The notes under the pieces are model-generated. The model searched no databases, was not told the origin of the DNA, and saw only the letters and a list, made by a program, of their open reading frames with translations. From Omnitrophica WOR_2 bacterium RIFCSPHIGHO2_02_FULL_48_11 (GTDB lineage Bacteria > Omnitrophota > Gorgyraeia > Zapsychrales > GWA2-47-8): 40,975 bases of DNA. Position numbers and translations under genes: made by a program. Location of the stretch: the NCBI GenBank assembly GCA_001805615.1, contig MHGP01000041.1, positions 1 to 40,975 of the forward strand, given 5' to 3'. Within the stretch, counting starts at the first letter, position 1. Every line of letters begins with the position of its first letter. Positions 1 to 8,744 of this stretch are shown here, in pieces.

Positions 1-321
1 AAGCTCAAACATCACCCGGCCTCGTTTGACCGGGGCCACCCAGTGATCTAATTCTCCCTTGCCTTTTCCCATACGGGTTTCGGCAGGTTTCTTGGTAACC
101 GGCTTATGAGGAAAAATATTAATAAATAACCGGCCGGCACCATGGGATTTTCTGGCTACCGCAACACGCGCCGCCTCAATATGAATCGCTTTAATATACC
201 CGTTTTCCAAAGCTTTCAAGCCATATTCACCAAACGCAAGCTTCGAACCTCGGACCGAAATCCCGCGATTTTTTCCGCGCTGGGATTTTCGATATTTCAC
301 TCTCTTTGGCATCATCGACAT
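1..321 (-). CDS. rplP: Ribosomal protein L16 (3' end cut by window edge)
   Basis: This is the N-terminal 107 codons of large-subunit protein L16, which lies near the A-site and peptidyl-transferase centre; the rest is beyond the left edge. The family pattern is clear: MPKRVKYRK near the start, then EAARVAVAR, FPHKPVTKKP, RMGKGKGE and WVAPVKRGRVMFE. The start is uncertain. ATG at 321 has a purine-rich AAGGGAG about 10 nt upstream and gives MSMMPKR; ATG at 315 gives MMPKR. The gene follows rpsC by 5 nt, the usual S10-operon order rpsC-rplP, and is certainly cotranscribed with it. The identification is secure; only the exact start and the missing C-terminus are open. Confidence 0.95.
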   Translation of the reverse strand, partial: MSMMPKRVKYRKSQRGKNRGISVRGSKLAFGEYGLKALENGYIKAIHIEAARVAVARKSHGAGRLFINIFPHKPVTKKPAETRMGKGKGELDHWVAPVKRGRVMFEL

Positions 322-326
322 ATCAC

Positions 327-1025
327 TTACTCTCCCTTACCTGCATTCACCACCGCTTCGACCGGTACAGCCTTTTTTACAAATTTACTTCTTTCCAGGA
401 TCACATCGCCGTTATACACCCAAACCTTAACGCCCAGCAATCCATAAGTTGTATGAGCCTCGGCAAAACCGTAATCAACATCCGCCCGCAGAGTATGCAA
501 AGGAAGTTTTCCTAATAAATATTTTTCCCGGCGGGACATTTCCGCACCGTTTAACCGGCCAGCCACGCTCACCTTAATTCCTTTGGCACCCGACTGCATC
601 GCCTGTTCCATGGCTCTTTTGACCGCCCGGCGGAACGCCACACGCTTTTCCAACTGAAACGCAATATTTTGCGCGATCAACTGGGCATCGACATTGGGAT
701 TCTTAATTTCACGCGGTTCGATGGCAACTTCTTTAAGCGTAACGATTTTTCCCAGCTCTTCTTTCAAACGATCAATATCTGCCCCGCGTCGACCGATAAT
801 CACCCCCGGCCGGGCCGTGTAAATAATGATCTTTGTTTTATCGGCGAGCCGCTCGATTTCGATACGCGAGATTGCCGCCTGCTCAAATCTTTTACGAATA
901 AATTTCCGCACCTTATAATCTTCTTGAACATTTTTAGTATACTGATTTTTATCAGCGAACCAGACACTGCGCCAGTTCTTGATATAACCAATTCTCATTA
1001 ATAACGGACTAACTTTTTGTCCCAC
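327..1025 (-). CDS. rpsC: Ribosomal protein S3
   Basis: S3 is a small-subunit head protein at the mRNA entry channel. The 232-residue length is normal. The start is GTG (MGQKVSPLLMRIGYIKNW), with GGAG about 8 nt upstream, and the N-terminal GQKV is typical of bacterial S3. The KH-type RNA-binding region is visible around IYTARPGVIIGRRGADID (about residues 70-90), which contains the GxxG loop. The C-terminal S3 domain shows GAKGIKVSVAGRLNGAEMSR and a YGLLGVKVWVYNGD segment. It sits between rplV and rplP in S10-operon order, 12 nt after rplV. Nothing is unusual apart from the GTG start. Confidence 0.97.
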   Translation of the reverse strand: MGQKVSPLLMRIGYIKNWRSVWFADKNQYTKNVQEDYKVRKFIRKRFEQAAISRIEIERLADKTKIIIYTARPGVIIGRRGADIDRLKEELGKIVTLKEVAIEPREIKNPNVDAQLIAQNIAFQLEKRVAFRRAVKRAMEQAMQSGAKGIKVSVAGRLNGAEMSRREKYLLGKLPLHTLRADVDYGFAEAHTTYGLLGVKVWVYNGDVILERSKFVKKAVPVEAVVNAGKGE

Positions 1026-1037
1026 CGGTTCTACTCC

Positions 1038-1373
1038 TTATTTAGTAATTAAATCTAATTCAACGGTTAAGTGTGCGGTGCGTTTTAAAATTTCCGTAGC
1101 CCGCCCGAAAGTCGCCGCGCGATACCGCTTCCACATAGGCCCATTATTAGCCACAATCTTAGAGATAAAAAGCTGATTCTCGCTTAATCCCTTTTGCTTG
1201 GCATTGCTGATAGCAGAATTGAGGACTTTTTCTATATCACGCGTAGCCCTTTTCTCCACATGGGTCAAAATGACCAATGAGGAAGTCACATCTTTGCCGC
1301 GGATCAGGTCAATCACCTGACGCATTTTCATGGCAGACATGCGAATATATCGTCCTTGAGCTTTAGCAATCAT
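1038..1373 (-). CDS. rplV: Ribosomal protein L22
   Basis: L22 is a large-subunit protein whose beta-hairpin lines the peptide exit tunnel. The start at ATG 1373 gives MIAKAQGRYIRMSAMKMRQV, which aligns residue for residue with the usual L22 N-terminus up to the SAxKxR motif. A TTG at 1382 would add MKN and is an alternative, because AAGG lies 6 nt upstream of it. Downstream family blocks are DLIRGKDV, KVLNSAISNAKQKGLSENQLFISK, GPMWKRYRAATFGRAT and a C-terminal HLTVEL. It lies between rpsS and rpsC as in most S10 operons. Length is about 111 residues, normal for the family. Confidence 0.95.
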   Translation of the reverse strand: MIAKAQGRYIRMSAMKMRQVIDLIRGKDVTSSLVILTHVEKRATRDIEKVLNSAISNAKQKGLSENQLFISKIVANNGPMWKRYRAATFGRATEILKRTAHLTVELDLITK

Positions 1374-1390
1374 ATTTTTCAATCCTGACC

Positions 1391-1678
1391 TTACGTTAAT
1401 TGGGAAGCTTTTTTGGCCTTCACGCCGCCGTGCTTCCTAAATGTACGGGTCGGTGCAAATTCACCGAATTTATAACCCACCATATTTTCCGTAATAAACA
1501 CCGGTACATGCTTTCGGCCGTCATAAACTGAAATCGTATATCCGACAAAATCCGGCGTGATCGTGGAACGGCGCGACCAGGTCTTAAGGGGCTGCCTTTG
1601 CCCGGAAGAAATCATACGGTTTAATTTCTTGAGTAACGCCTCTTCAACAAATGGTCCTTTTTTGATCGAACGCGACAT
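1391..1678 (-). CDS. rpsS: Ribosomal protein S19
   Basis: S19 is a small-subunit head protein that pairs with S13 near the A-site finger. The 95-residue product begins [18 protein letters not shown], the classic S19 N-terminus. It carries [50 protein letters not shown] and a short lysine-rich tail, all canonical. It begins 1 nt after the rplB stop codon, so it is very probably translationally coupled to L2. No oddities were seen. Confidence 0.97.
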   Translation of the reverse strand: MSRSIKKGPFVEEALLKKLNRMISSGQRQPLKTWSRRSTITPDFVGYTISVYDGRKHVPVFITENMVGYKFGEFAPTRTFRKHGGVKAKKASQLT

Positions 1679-1679
1679 A

Positions 1680-2516
1680 TTAAGGTGCCCTTCTCTTCAA
1701 AATAAATTGTGCAGAATATTTTCGTTTTGTCCTTGTTCTCAATCCCTTGGATTTTTGTCCCCACTTGGAAACCGGATGAGGATTCCCCTGCGGAGATTTT
1801 CCTTCCCCGCCGCCGTGCGGATGATCCACTGGGTTCATAACCACGCCGCGCACATGCGGACGTCGGCCTTTCCAGCGATTACGTCCTGCCTTACCGATCG
1901 AAATCGTTTCGTGCTCGACATTTCCTAACTGTCCTATCGTGCATCGGCAATTTAAAGCGATCATACGGACTTCACCCGAAGGAAGCCGCACATGCGCATA
2001 ATCCCCTTCTTTGGCCATAATTTGAGCAGCGGTTCCTGCCGAGCGGACAATTTGTCCTCCGCGGCCGGCTTTCAATTCAATATTGTGAATTGCTGCGCCT
2101 AGGGGAACGTTGCGTAACGGCATGCAGTTCCCCGCCTTAATTTCAACGTCAGGATTATGGCTGCTGATCACCTTATTGCCGACCCTCACATCGAGCGGGG
2201 CCAGAATATACGCTTTTGTTTTATCCGGATATTGAACCAGCGCAATGCGTACGGTACGGTTCGGGTCATATTCAATCGCCAGCACATCCGCCGCAATATC
2301 CAGACGGTCCCTTTTAAAATCAATCATGCGATACATTTTCTTGTGGCCGCCGCCGCGATAACGCATCGTCATACGGCCATAGGAATTCCGTCCGCCGGAG
2401 CTCTTTAAAGGGCGTAAAAGCGATTTTTCCGGATAACTCTTGGTGATTTCGCTAAAATCGGAAATCGCCGCATGCCTTACTCCATTGGTTGTTGGTTTAA
2501 ATCTTTTAATTCCCAC
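1680..2516 (-). CDS. rplB: Ribosomal protein L2
   Basis: L2 is the large-subunit protein needed for subunit joining and peptidyl-transferase activity. The 278-residue length is standard. The start is GTG ([16 protein letters not shown]), preceded by GTGAGG. Family signatures include [20 protein letters not shown] and [13 protein letters not shown] near residues 40-70, the RNA-binding core, and the C-terminal [17 protein letters not shown], which holds the conserved histidine close to the peptidyl-transferase centre. The basic tail with [17 protein letters not shown] is typical. It is in S10-operon order between rplW and rpsS. Confidence 0.98.
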   Translation of the reverse strand: MGIKRFKPTTNGVRHAAISDFSEITKSYPEKSLLRPLKSSGGRNSYGRMTMRYRGGGHKKMYRMIDFKRDRLDIAADVLAIEYDPNRTVRIALVQYPDKTKAYILAPLDVRVGNKVISSHNPDVEIKAGNCMPLRNVPLGAAIHNIELKAGRGGQIVRSAGTAAQIMAKEGDYAHVRLPSGEVRMIALNCRCTIGQLGNVEHETISIGKAGRNRWKGRRPHVRGVVMNPVDHPHGGGEGKSPQGNPHPVSKWGQKSKGLRTRTKRKYSAQFILKRRAP

Positions 2517-2529
2517 GTCGATACCTCAC

Positions 2530-2805
2530 TTAGGTCACATCAATTTTAAAACCGTCTTGCAGCGTTACCACGGCCTTTTTCCAATCGCTGGTGTGGCCGA
2601 ACTCTTGACGGACTCGTTTTCTTTTTCCGGCGGCGATGGCGGTGTTGACCGCCTCAACCTTTACCTTATAAATCTCTTCCACCGCTCGGCGGATCTGAAT
2701 TTTATTCGCCCGTCGAAAAACCTGAAAAAGGTATTTCCGCTGCGGTTCCTGGCTGGACCCTTTTTCCGTTCTTAACAATGTTTTAACAATATCGTACGCG
2801 GTCAT
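2530..2805 (-). CDS. rplW: Ribosomal protein L23
   Basis: L23 sits at the exit of the peptide tunnel and is the docking point for trigger factor and SRP. The 91-residue product begins MTAYDIVKTLLRTEKGS. It keeps KYLFQVFRRANKIQIRRAVEEIYKV split over the central strand-helix, and then a loop with GKRKRVRQEFGHTSDWKKA, the tunnel-lining region of the family. Its start overlaps the last 4 nt of rplD (ATGA type), so translational coupling with L4 is likely. Length and order are normal. Confidence 0.96.
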   Translation of the reverse strand: MTAYDIVKTLLRTEKGSSQEPQRKYLFQVFRRANKIQIRRAVEEIYKVKVEAVNTAIAAGKRKRVRQEFGHTSDWKKAVVTLQDGFKIDVT

Positions 2806-3437
2806 TTTGTTTTCCTCAAAATTCGCCGCAAAAGATTCTTGAACGCCGACTTCGTTACCAAAAGTTTTTTGTTGCGCAGAATATCATACGCCGTGACATC
2901 CATCGCCCGCATAATGTTAAAATGCGCAATGTTCCTGGAGGCGGTCATAACACTGGGATCACTTTCATCAAGCAGCGCTAGGATTTTTCCTTCCAACTTC
3001 AAGGTGGATAAAATTTTTGCGAACTCTTTTGTTTTTGAAAGTTTTCCTTTAAAATCCGTTACACATAACAAATCTTTTTCCGTATATTTCGCGTTAACGC
3101 TCTCGCGCAAAGCCACTGTCTTCGTCTGCCGCGGCACATCATAGCTAAAATCTCGCGGATGCGGACCAAAAACAATACCGCCTTTATGCCACAACGGCGA
3201 ACGGTTTGAACCCGCACGGGCTCGACCGGTGCCTTTTTGTCGCCAGGGTTTTTTGCCTCCACCGGAAACAGAACCGCGCTCCTTAGTGGATGCCGTACCG
3301 GACCGCAAATTGGCTTGATACATCAAGACCACTTGGTGCAGCACCTTCTTGTTCACGGCAGCGCCAAAAATACTTTCCGGGAGCTCCAGCGTTTCTGCCT
3401 CTTTTCCGTCAGAATTATAAACAGGTAGTTTTAACAT
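2802..3437 (-). CDS. rplD: Ribosomal protein L4
   Basis: L4 (about 211 residues) lines the upper exit tunnel and in some bacteria autoregulates the S10 operon. I place the start at ATG 3437 (MLKLPVYNSDGKEAETLELP), 1 nt after the rplC stop. An in-frame TTG further up would add seven residues from inside rplC and is not family-like. The extended tunnel loop is clear: GTASTKERGSVSGGGKKPWR, then GTGRARAGSNRSPLWHKGG and GPHPRDFSYDVPR. The C-terminal alpha/beta part with MDVTAYDILRNKKLLVTKSA is typical. It is in standard order rplC-rplD-rplW. Confidence 0.96.
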   Translation of the reverse strand: MLKLPVYNSDGKEAETLELPESIFGAAVNKKVLHQVVLMYQANLRSGTASTKERGSVSGGGKKPWRQKGTGRARAGSNRSPLWHKGGIVFGPHPRDFSYDVPRQTKTVALRESVNAKYTEKDLLCVTDFKGKLSKTKEFAKILSTLKLEGKILALLDESDPSVMTASRNIAHFNIMRAMDVTAYDILRNKKLLVTKSAFKNLLRRILRKTK

Positions 3438-3438
3438 A

Positions 3439-4152
3439 TTACTTCTTTGCCTTTCCAACGGCGGCCTTGCTCTGCTTCATCGGATTTTTCTTCACCACGT
3501 GTACAACTTTTTCTTCATCCAGAGACTTAAATAGCTTTTTCTTAGAGAACATAACCACCACGCAATTATGGGCTTTCCCAGGAACGGCGCCGGCAACCAA
3601 CACCAAATTGTTCTCAACATCGACTTTCATAACACGCAGGTTCTGGATCGTTAAATAATCATCTCCCATTTGACCGGGCATATGATGTCCTTTAAAAACT
3701 CGAGAAGGATCTGAACTTGAACCGATCGAACCAACCCGCCGATGCTGCATCGAACCATGCGAAGCCGGACCACCGCTCCAATTCCAACGCCTCATCCCGC
3801 CCTGAAAGCCTTTACCGATCGAAAATCCCGACACGTTCACATAATCCCCGGCTTTAAAAACATCAGCCTTCAATTCTTGGCCGACCTTATAATTGGCATT
3901 ATCCGTTGAATCAAATTCCTTCATATAGCGCATCGGATTCACACCGATCTTTTTAAAAAATCCCAACTGCGGTTTGGCCGCGCGGTTTTCTTTGATCTGT
4001 TCGAAACCCAGCTGAATTTTCTTGCGAGGGGCATCGATCAAATTCAAAACAACGCAAGGCCCGGCCTGCAATACCGTGACCGGAATCACGTTCGATTCCT
4101 TATCAAATATCTGAGTCATTCCAACTTTTCTAGCAAATAGCCCTTGAATCAT
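3439..4152 (-). CDS. rplC: Ribosomal protein L3
   Basis: L3 is an early-assembly large-subunit protein with a long loop reaching towards the peptidyl-transferase centre. The product is 237 residues, slightly longer than the usual 205-220, because of a basic C-terminal tail ([18 protein letters not shown]). The N-terminus [16 protein letters not shown] is diagnostic. The central loop keeps [20 protein letters not shown] and the GHHMPGQMG block; the glutamine methylated in E. coli L3 would fall in the W..GGPASHGS region. It lies 14 nt downstream of rpsJ and 1 nt before rplD. Confidence 0.97.
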   Translation of the reverse strand: MIQGLFARKVGMTQIFDKESNVIPVTVLQAGPCVVLNLIDAPRKKIQLGFEQIKENRAAKPQLGFFKKIGVNPMRYMKEFDSTDNANYKVGQELKADVFKAGDYVNVSGFSIGKGFQGGMRRWNWSGGPASHGSMQHRRVGSIGSSSDPSRVFKGHHMPGQMGDDYLTIQNLRVMKVDVENNLVLVAGAVPGKAHNCVVVMFSKKKLFKSLDEEKVVHVVKKNPMKQSKAAVGKAKK

Positions 4153-4166
4153 TTTAATTTACTCTC

Positions 4167-4469
4167 TTATTGTTTAATCTCAACATCGACACCCGCCGGT
4201 AAGTTCAACTTACGTAACGCTTCAACTGTCTTTGCCGTCGGCTCAACCAAATCGATCAACCGCTTGTGCGTGGCCAGCATGAACTGCTCGCGCGATTTTT
4301 TGTCAACCATCGGCGAACGCAAAACGGTATACAGTTCCTTTTTGGTCGGCAAAGGCACAGGTCCTGCCACTTTGGCCCCCGTACGGATAGCTGTATCCAC
4401 GATCTCTTGGGTCGACTGATCGATTAAACGATGATCATAAGCTTTCAATTTAATACGTATTTTTTGCAT
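4167..4469 (-). CDS. rpsJ: Ribosomal protein S10
   Basis: S10 is a small-subunit head protein and also the NusE partner of NusB and NusG in antitermination. The chosen ATG at 4469 gives [18 protein letters not shown], the standard N-terminus, and a 100-residue protein; a GTG 12 nt upstream would add four residues. Family blocks: [20 protein letters not shown], then MATHKR-type [13 protein letters not shown] and [10 protein letters not shown]. It lies about 60 nt downstream of tuf, across a small GC-rich hairpin, and opens the S10 part of the cluster. No strong Shine-Dalgarno sequence is visible; GTGAGT about 9 nt upstream may serve. Confidence 0.95.
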   Translation of the reverse strand: MQKIRIKLKAYDHRLIDQSTQEIVDTAIRTGAKVAGPVPLPTKKELYTVLRSPMVDKKSREQFMLATHKRLIDLVEPTAKTVEALRKLNLPAGVDVEIKQ

Positions 4470-4490
4470 ATTGAGACTCACAGTGTAAGA

Positions 4491-4516
4491 AACCCCTGAA
4501 ATCCATCCAGGGGCTT
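4491..4516 (-). promoter_or_regulatory. Possible attenuator hairpin between tuf and rpsJ
   Basis: On the minus strand an AGCCCCTG arm can pair with CAGGGGTT across a 9-10 nt loop, followed by TTTCTT. The stem is about 8 bp with one G-U pair. It falls between the str genes and the S10 genes, where a partial terminator would separate expression of the two blocks. The U-tract is short and interrupted, so strong termination is not expected. Seen by eye only. Confidence 0.4.
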
Positions 4517-4530
4517 CTAATTCTTCACCC

Positions 4531-5727
4531 TTATTTTATGATCTCCGAAATAACACCCGCGCCTACGGTACGACCACCTTCACGGATGGCAAAACGCAAT
4601 TCCTTATCCATGGCAACCGGTGTGATCAATTCAACCACCAACTGAACATTGTCCCCCGGCATACACATTTCCACACCGGCAGGAAGTTCAGCTGTTCCGG
4701 TCACGTCAGTCGTGCGGAAATAAAACTGCGGACGGTATCCTTTAAAGAATGGCGTATGACGGCCACCTTCTTCTTTTGTCAAAATATAAACCTGCGCCTT
4801 GAATTTTGTGTGCGGCGTAATCGAACCCGGTTTGGCCAAAACCATCCCGCGTTCGATCGTGCTCTTATCAACCCCGCGCAGAAGCAAACCAACGTTATCG
4901 CCGGCTTGACCATCTTCCAATTCCTTGCGGAACATTTCAACACCGGTAATAACCGTTTTCCCGATGGCCGGACGAAGACCGACGATATCAACTTCTTCGC
5001 CGACTTTGCAACGCCCTCTTTCGATTCTACCCGTCGCGACAGTCCCACGACCGGAAATGGAAAAGATATCTTCCACCGCCATGGAGAACGGTTTGTCCAA
5101 ATCACGGACCGGAGCCGGGATGTAATCATCAACCGCTTTCATCAAATCAAGAATCGGCTGCGCCTTGGCTGGATCGTCAGGGTTGTTAAGAGCGTCCAAA
5201 GCGCTTCCCTTGATGATCGGAGTTTTGTCTCCATCAAACTTGTATTTATTTAAAAGTTCACGCAGCTCGAGCTCAACGAGTTCGAGCAACTCTTTATCTT
5301 GAACTTGATCGCATTTATTCATGAAAACAACTATGGAAGGAACGTTGACTTGGCGGGCTAACAGGATATGCTCACGGGTCTGCGGCATAGGACCATCGGT
5401 AGCGGAAACGACGAGAATGGCACCATCCATCTGGGCCGCACCGGTGATCATGTTCTTGATATAGTCGGCGTGACCAGGGCAATCGATGTGCGCATAATGT
5501 CTTTTCTCGGTCTCATATTCCAAATGGGAAATATTGATCGTGACACCGCGCTCTTTTTCTTCCGGAGCATTGTCGATAGAGTCATAAGAACGCGCTTCTC
5601 TGGCCAACCCTTTCTTATGCAAGACCGTGGTTATGGCCGCACTCAGCGTGGTTTTCCCGTGGTCAACGTGACCAATCGTACCAATGTTTAAATGCGGTTT
5701 GTTTCTTATGAATTTTTCCTTAGCCAT
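4531..5727 (-). CDS. tuf: Elongation factor Tu
   Basis: EF-Tu delivers aminoacyl-tRNA to the ribosomal A site as a GTP complex. The 398-residue length is typical. G motifs are intact: [10 protein letters not shown] near residues 19-28 (P-loop), the switch I region with [17 protein letters not shown] (G3), and NKCD (G4) near residue 136. Domain 2 and 3 marks include [12 protein letters not shown] and [22 protein letters not shown] strong AGGAGG lies 9 nt before the ATG, in keeping with very high expression. It follows fusA by 48 nt without a visible terminator. Only this copy is in the window; a second tuf elsewhere cannot be excluded. Confidence 0.98.
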   Translation of the reverse strand: MAKEKFIRNKPHLNIGTIGHVDHGKTTLSAAITTVLHKKGLAREARSYDSIDNAPEEKERGVTINISHLEYETEKRHYAHIDCPGHADYIKNMITGAAQMDGAILVVSATDGPMPQTREHILLARQVNVPSIVVFMNKCDQVQDKELLELVELELRELLNKYKFDGDKTPIIKGSALDALNNPDDPAKAQPILDLMKAVDDYIPAPVRDLDKPFSMAVEDIFSISGRGTVATGRIERGRCKVGEEVDIVGLRPAIGKTVITGVEMFRKELEDGQAGDNVGLLLRGVDKSTIERGMVLAKPGSITPHTKFKAQVYILTKEEGGRHTPFFKGYRPQFYFRTTDVTGTAELPAGVEMCMPGDNVQLVVELITPVAMDKELRFAIREGGRTVGAGVISEIIK

Positions 5728-5775
5728 AACATTTTCCTCCTATTTTTTAATCAATCTCTTTTCGAATTCTATTTT

Positions 5776-7875
5776 CTATTTCTTATGTGCTGCGGCCTCA
5801 GCGCGTGCGCCGATAATTTTTTCGGCGATATGATGAGGCACCTGGGCATAAAAGGCCGGCTCCATAGAAAACGAAGCACGTCCCTGAGTTAAAGAACGCA
5901 ACGCATTGGCATAATTGAACATCTCCGCCAATGGAACTTCGCAGCGGGTGGTCTTCAATTTCCCGCGGTTTCCTAAACTGACAATTTTGGCACGACGGGT
6001 ATTTAAATCGCCGATCACCGATCCCATATAATCTTCCGGAACGACACATTCCAAATCCATCACCGGCTCAAGGAATACCGATTTCCCGCGCGCCAGGGCT
6101 TCCTTAAGCGCATATTTTGCCGCCAACTGGAAAGCCAGCTCACTCGAATCAACATCGTGATACGAACCGTCCACCAACGTGACATCAAAATCAATAACCG
6201 GATAACCCGCCAAAATCCCGTTCAACGCCCCTTCCCGAACACCTTTTTCAACCGCTGAAATAAATTCACGCGGGATCGCACCACCCTTGATCTTATTAAT
6301 AAAATTGATCCCTTTGCCCTTTTCTTCGGCGGGCTGAACATCGATCACGCAATGACCATACTGACCGCGGCCACCTGACTGTGAAATAAATTTTCCCTCA
6401 ATTCCCGTAGCTTTTTGGGTAATGGTTTCCTTGTAAGCGACTTCCGGACGACCGATTTTTGTTTCCAGGGCATGTTCTCGCTTCATGCGATCGATAATAA
6501 TTTCCAAATGCAGCTCGCCCATGCCGGAGATAATCGTCTGCGCCGTTTCATGATTATACTGCACGCGCAACGAAGGATCTTCGTCAAGAAATTTGCGCAT
6601 GACCATGCCTAATTTATCCTGATCCGCCTTGGTTTTAGGCTCAATCGCCATCGAGACAACCGGTTCGGGAATTCTCATACTCTCAATGGCCAACGGCGCA
6701 TTTTCCGCACAAATGGTGTCTCCGGATTTGGTTTCTTTTAAACCCACCAAGGCCACGATTTCTCCCGCCTCGGCTTTAGCAATAATTTCTTGTTTATTGG
6801 CATGCATCAAAACAATTTTAGAAACCCGCTCTTTAACACCCCGGGTTGAGTTATAGATCGTATCTCCGCTGATAATTCGGCCGGAGTAAATTCGGGTATA
6901 AAATAATTTTCCGACATAAGGATCGGAAGCAATTTTAAAAGCTAATGCGGCTAAAGGGGCATCGGGACTCGTAGGTCGTTCGGTGTGTTCACCTGTCTTG
7001 GGGACAATGCCGGTAATAGGAGGAACATCCAAAGGAGACGGAAGGAAATCTGAAACAGCATCCAATACCATCTGTACACCCTTATTTCTCAACGACGTGC
7101 CCACTAAGACCGGAAGGAACTTGCCCTGCACAACTGCTCGACGGATGGCAGCCTTGAGTTCACTCGGCGTCATCGTTTTTTCGTCCAAAAATCTTTGCAT
7201 CACCTCATCATCCGCATCTGCCAATCGCTCCAATAACGCATGTCGATAATTTTGCAATTTTTCTTTCAAATTGTCCGGAACCGGAATACGCTCATACTCC
7301 AATCCCTGGTCATCTTTGTACTGAATATATTTTTCTTCAACGATATCTACAATACCTTTAAATTCATTTTCAGTTCCATCCGGGAACTGAATCGCGGCGG
7401 CGTTGGCCCCTAAACGATCATGGATCTCTCCCAAAACACGATCAAAATCTGCGCCTAAACGATCAATTTTATTCACAAAGGCGATACGCGGGACATTGTA
7501 ACGATCGGCTTGCCGCCAAACTGTTTCGGTTTGCGGCTGCACCCCGCTGCATCCACACAGCACAACAACGGCACCGTCTAAAACTTTCAAAGATCTTTCC
7601 ACCTCGATGGTAAAATCGACGTGACCGGGGGTATCAATAATATTGATACGGTTGTTGTGCCAAAAACAGGTCGTGCTCGCTGCCGTAATCGTGATGCCGC
7701 GTTCCTGCTCCTGCTCCATAAAATCCATCGTGGTGTTGCCGTCATCGATGTTGCCCATTTTATGGATGGTCCCCGTATAAAAAAGAATGCGTTCGGTGGT
7801 CGTGGTCTTCCCTGCGTCAATATGCGCAATGATCCCGATGTTACGAACGTCTTTTAATGGAATCTCAGTAGACAT
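5776..7875 (-). CDS. fusA: Elongation factor G
   Basis: EF-G drives translocation of tRNA and mRNA and, with RRF, ribosome recycling. The 699-residue product has the canonical P-loop [19 protein letters not shown] near residues 17-35, DTPGHVDF (G3) and NKIDRLGAD (G4). Domain IV is represented by [12 protein letters not shown] and the [22 protein letters not shown] block; the C-terminal domain has [19 protein letters not shown]. It starts 7 nt after rpsG, standard str-operon order, and precedes tuf. Length and motifs support the translocation form rather than a diverged paralogue. Confidence 0.98.
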   Translation of the reverse strand: MSTEIPLKDVRNIGIIAHIDAGKTTTTERILFYTGTIHKMGNIDDGNTTMDFMEQEQERGITITAASTTCFWHNNRINIIDTPGHVDFTIEVERSLKVLDGAVVVLCGCSGVQPQTETVWRQADRYNVPRIAFVNKIDRLGADFDRVLGEIHDRLGANAAAIQFPDGTENEFKGIVDIVEEKYIQYKDDQGLEYERIPVPDNLKEKLQNYRHALLERLADADDEVMQRFLDEKTMTPSELKAAIRRAVVQGKFLPVLVGTSLRNKGVQMVLDAVSDFLPSPLDVPPITGIVPKTGEHTERPTSPDAPLAALAFKIASDPYVGKLFYTRIYSGRIISGDTIYNSTRGVKERVSKIVLMHANKQEIIAKAEAGEIVALVGLKETKSGDTICAENAPLAIESMRIPEPVVSMAIEPKTKADQDKLGMVMRKFLDEDPSLRVQYNHETAQTIISGMGELHLEIIIDRMKREHALETKIGRPEVAYKETITQKATGIEGKFISQSGGRGQYGHCVIDVQPAEEKGKGINFINKIKGGAIPREFISAVEKGVREGALNGILAGYPVIDFDVTLVDGSYHDVDSSELAFQLAAKYALKEALARGKSVFLEPVMDLECVVPEDYMGSVIGDLNTRRAKIVSLGNRGKLKTTRCEVPLAEMFNYANALRSLTQGRASFSMEPAFYAQVPHHIAEKIIGARAEAAAHKK

Positions 7876-7882
7876 GATCTAT

Positions 7883-8353
7883 TTACCACCTTAAATGCGC
7901 ATAAGCCTTATTAGCCTCAGCCATCTTATGCGTTTCATCGCGTTTTTTGATTGCCGAACCCTCACCCTTATAAGCCGCCAGCAACTCGTCGGCCAACTTC
8001 ACTCGCATCTCTTTGCCTTTTTTATTGCGTGCCAAATCCCGGATCCAGCGCATCGCTAAAGAATTGCCGCGTCGGGTGTTGACTTCGATCGGGATCTGAT
8101 AGGTGGCCCCACCGACCCGCCGGGGCTTCAACTCTAATTTAGGACGCACGTTATCGATCGCTTTATTAAAAACTTTTAGCGGGCTGTCTTCGGATGTTTT
8201 TTGTTTCAAAATTTCAAAAGCTCCGTAAATGATTCCTTCCGCAATTGTTTTCTTTCCCTTGGTCATTAACACATTGATAAAACGCGCCACCAAAGGGCTG
8301 CTAAATTTTGGGTCCGGAGCAATTTCTCTGATCTCTGCTGTATGTCTTCTCAT
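7883..8353 (-). CDS. rpsG: Ribosomal protein S7
   Basis: S7 is a primary 16S rRNA-binding protein that organises the head of the small subunit and, in enterobacteria, represses the str operon. The 156-residue product begins MRRHTAEIREIAPDPKF. It has the typical FINVLMTKGKKTIAEGIIYG helix region, the RRVGGATYQIPIEV beta-hairpin, RRGNSLAMRWIRDLAR, and a C-terminal HKMAEANKAYAHLRW. It lies between rpsL (16 nt) and fusA (7 nt). No insertions or missing blocks. Confidence 0.97.
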   Translation of the reverse strand: MRRHTAEIREIAPDPKFSSPLVARFINVLMTKGKKTIAEGIIYGAFEILKQKTSEDSPLKVFNKAIDNVRPKLELKPRRVGGATYQIPIEVNTRRGNSLAMRWIRDLARNKKGKEMRVKLADELLAAYKGEGSAIKKRDETHKMAEANKAYAHLRW

Positions 8354-8369
8354 AACTTAAAAAATCCTT

Positions 8370-8744
8370 CTATTTGCTGTCGCGTTTTGCGCCATATTTG
8401 GAACGCGACTTTTTGCGTTTCGCCACGCCGGCGGTATCCAATGTTCCACGAACAATATGGTAACGAACTCCGGGAAGATCTTTGACCCTTCCGCCGCGCA
8501 CCAGGACGATCGAATGTTCCTGCAAGTTGTGTCCTTCGCCAGGAATATAAGATGTGACTTCGACCTGGTTTGACAAACGCACTCTGGCGATCTTACGAAG
8601 CGCCGAGTTGGGCTTCTTCGGTGTCATGGTCTTCACCTGCAAACAAACTCCCCGTCTCTGAGGACAATTTGTCAGCGCAGGCGATTTACTCTTTTTGTGC
8701 TTCTGTTCGCGTCTCTTGCGAATGAGCTGCTGTATCGTCGGCAT
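8370..8744 (-). CDS. rpsL: Ribosomal protein S12
   Basis: S12 monitors codon-anticodon pairing at the A site. The 124-residue product begins [18 protein letters not shown]. It keeps the [10 protein letters not shown] loop, including the lysine whose substitution gives streptomycin resistance, so it looks wild type there. It also keeps [13 protein letters not shown] with the aspartate that is methylthiolated in many bacteria. The basic tail [13 protein letters not shown] is standard. Its first 59 nt lie inside the 3' end of rpoC in another frame; both frames are well supported, so the overlap appears real and should couple the two genes. Confidence 0.97.
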   Translation of the reverse strand: MPTIQQLIRKRREQKHKKSKSPALTNCPQRRGVCLQVKTMTPKKPNSALRKIARVRLSNQVEVTSYIPGEGHNLQEHSIVLVRGGRVKDLPGVRYHIVRGTLDTAGVAKRKKSRSKYGAKRDSK

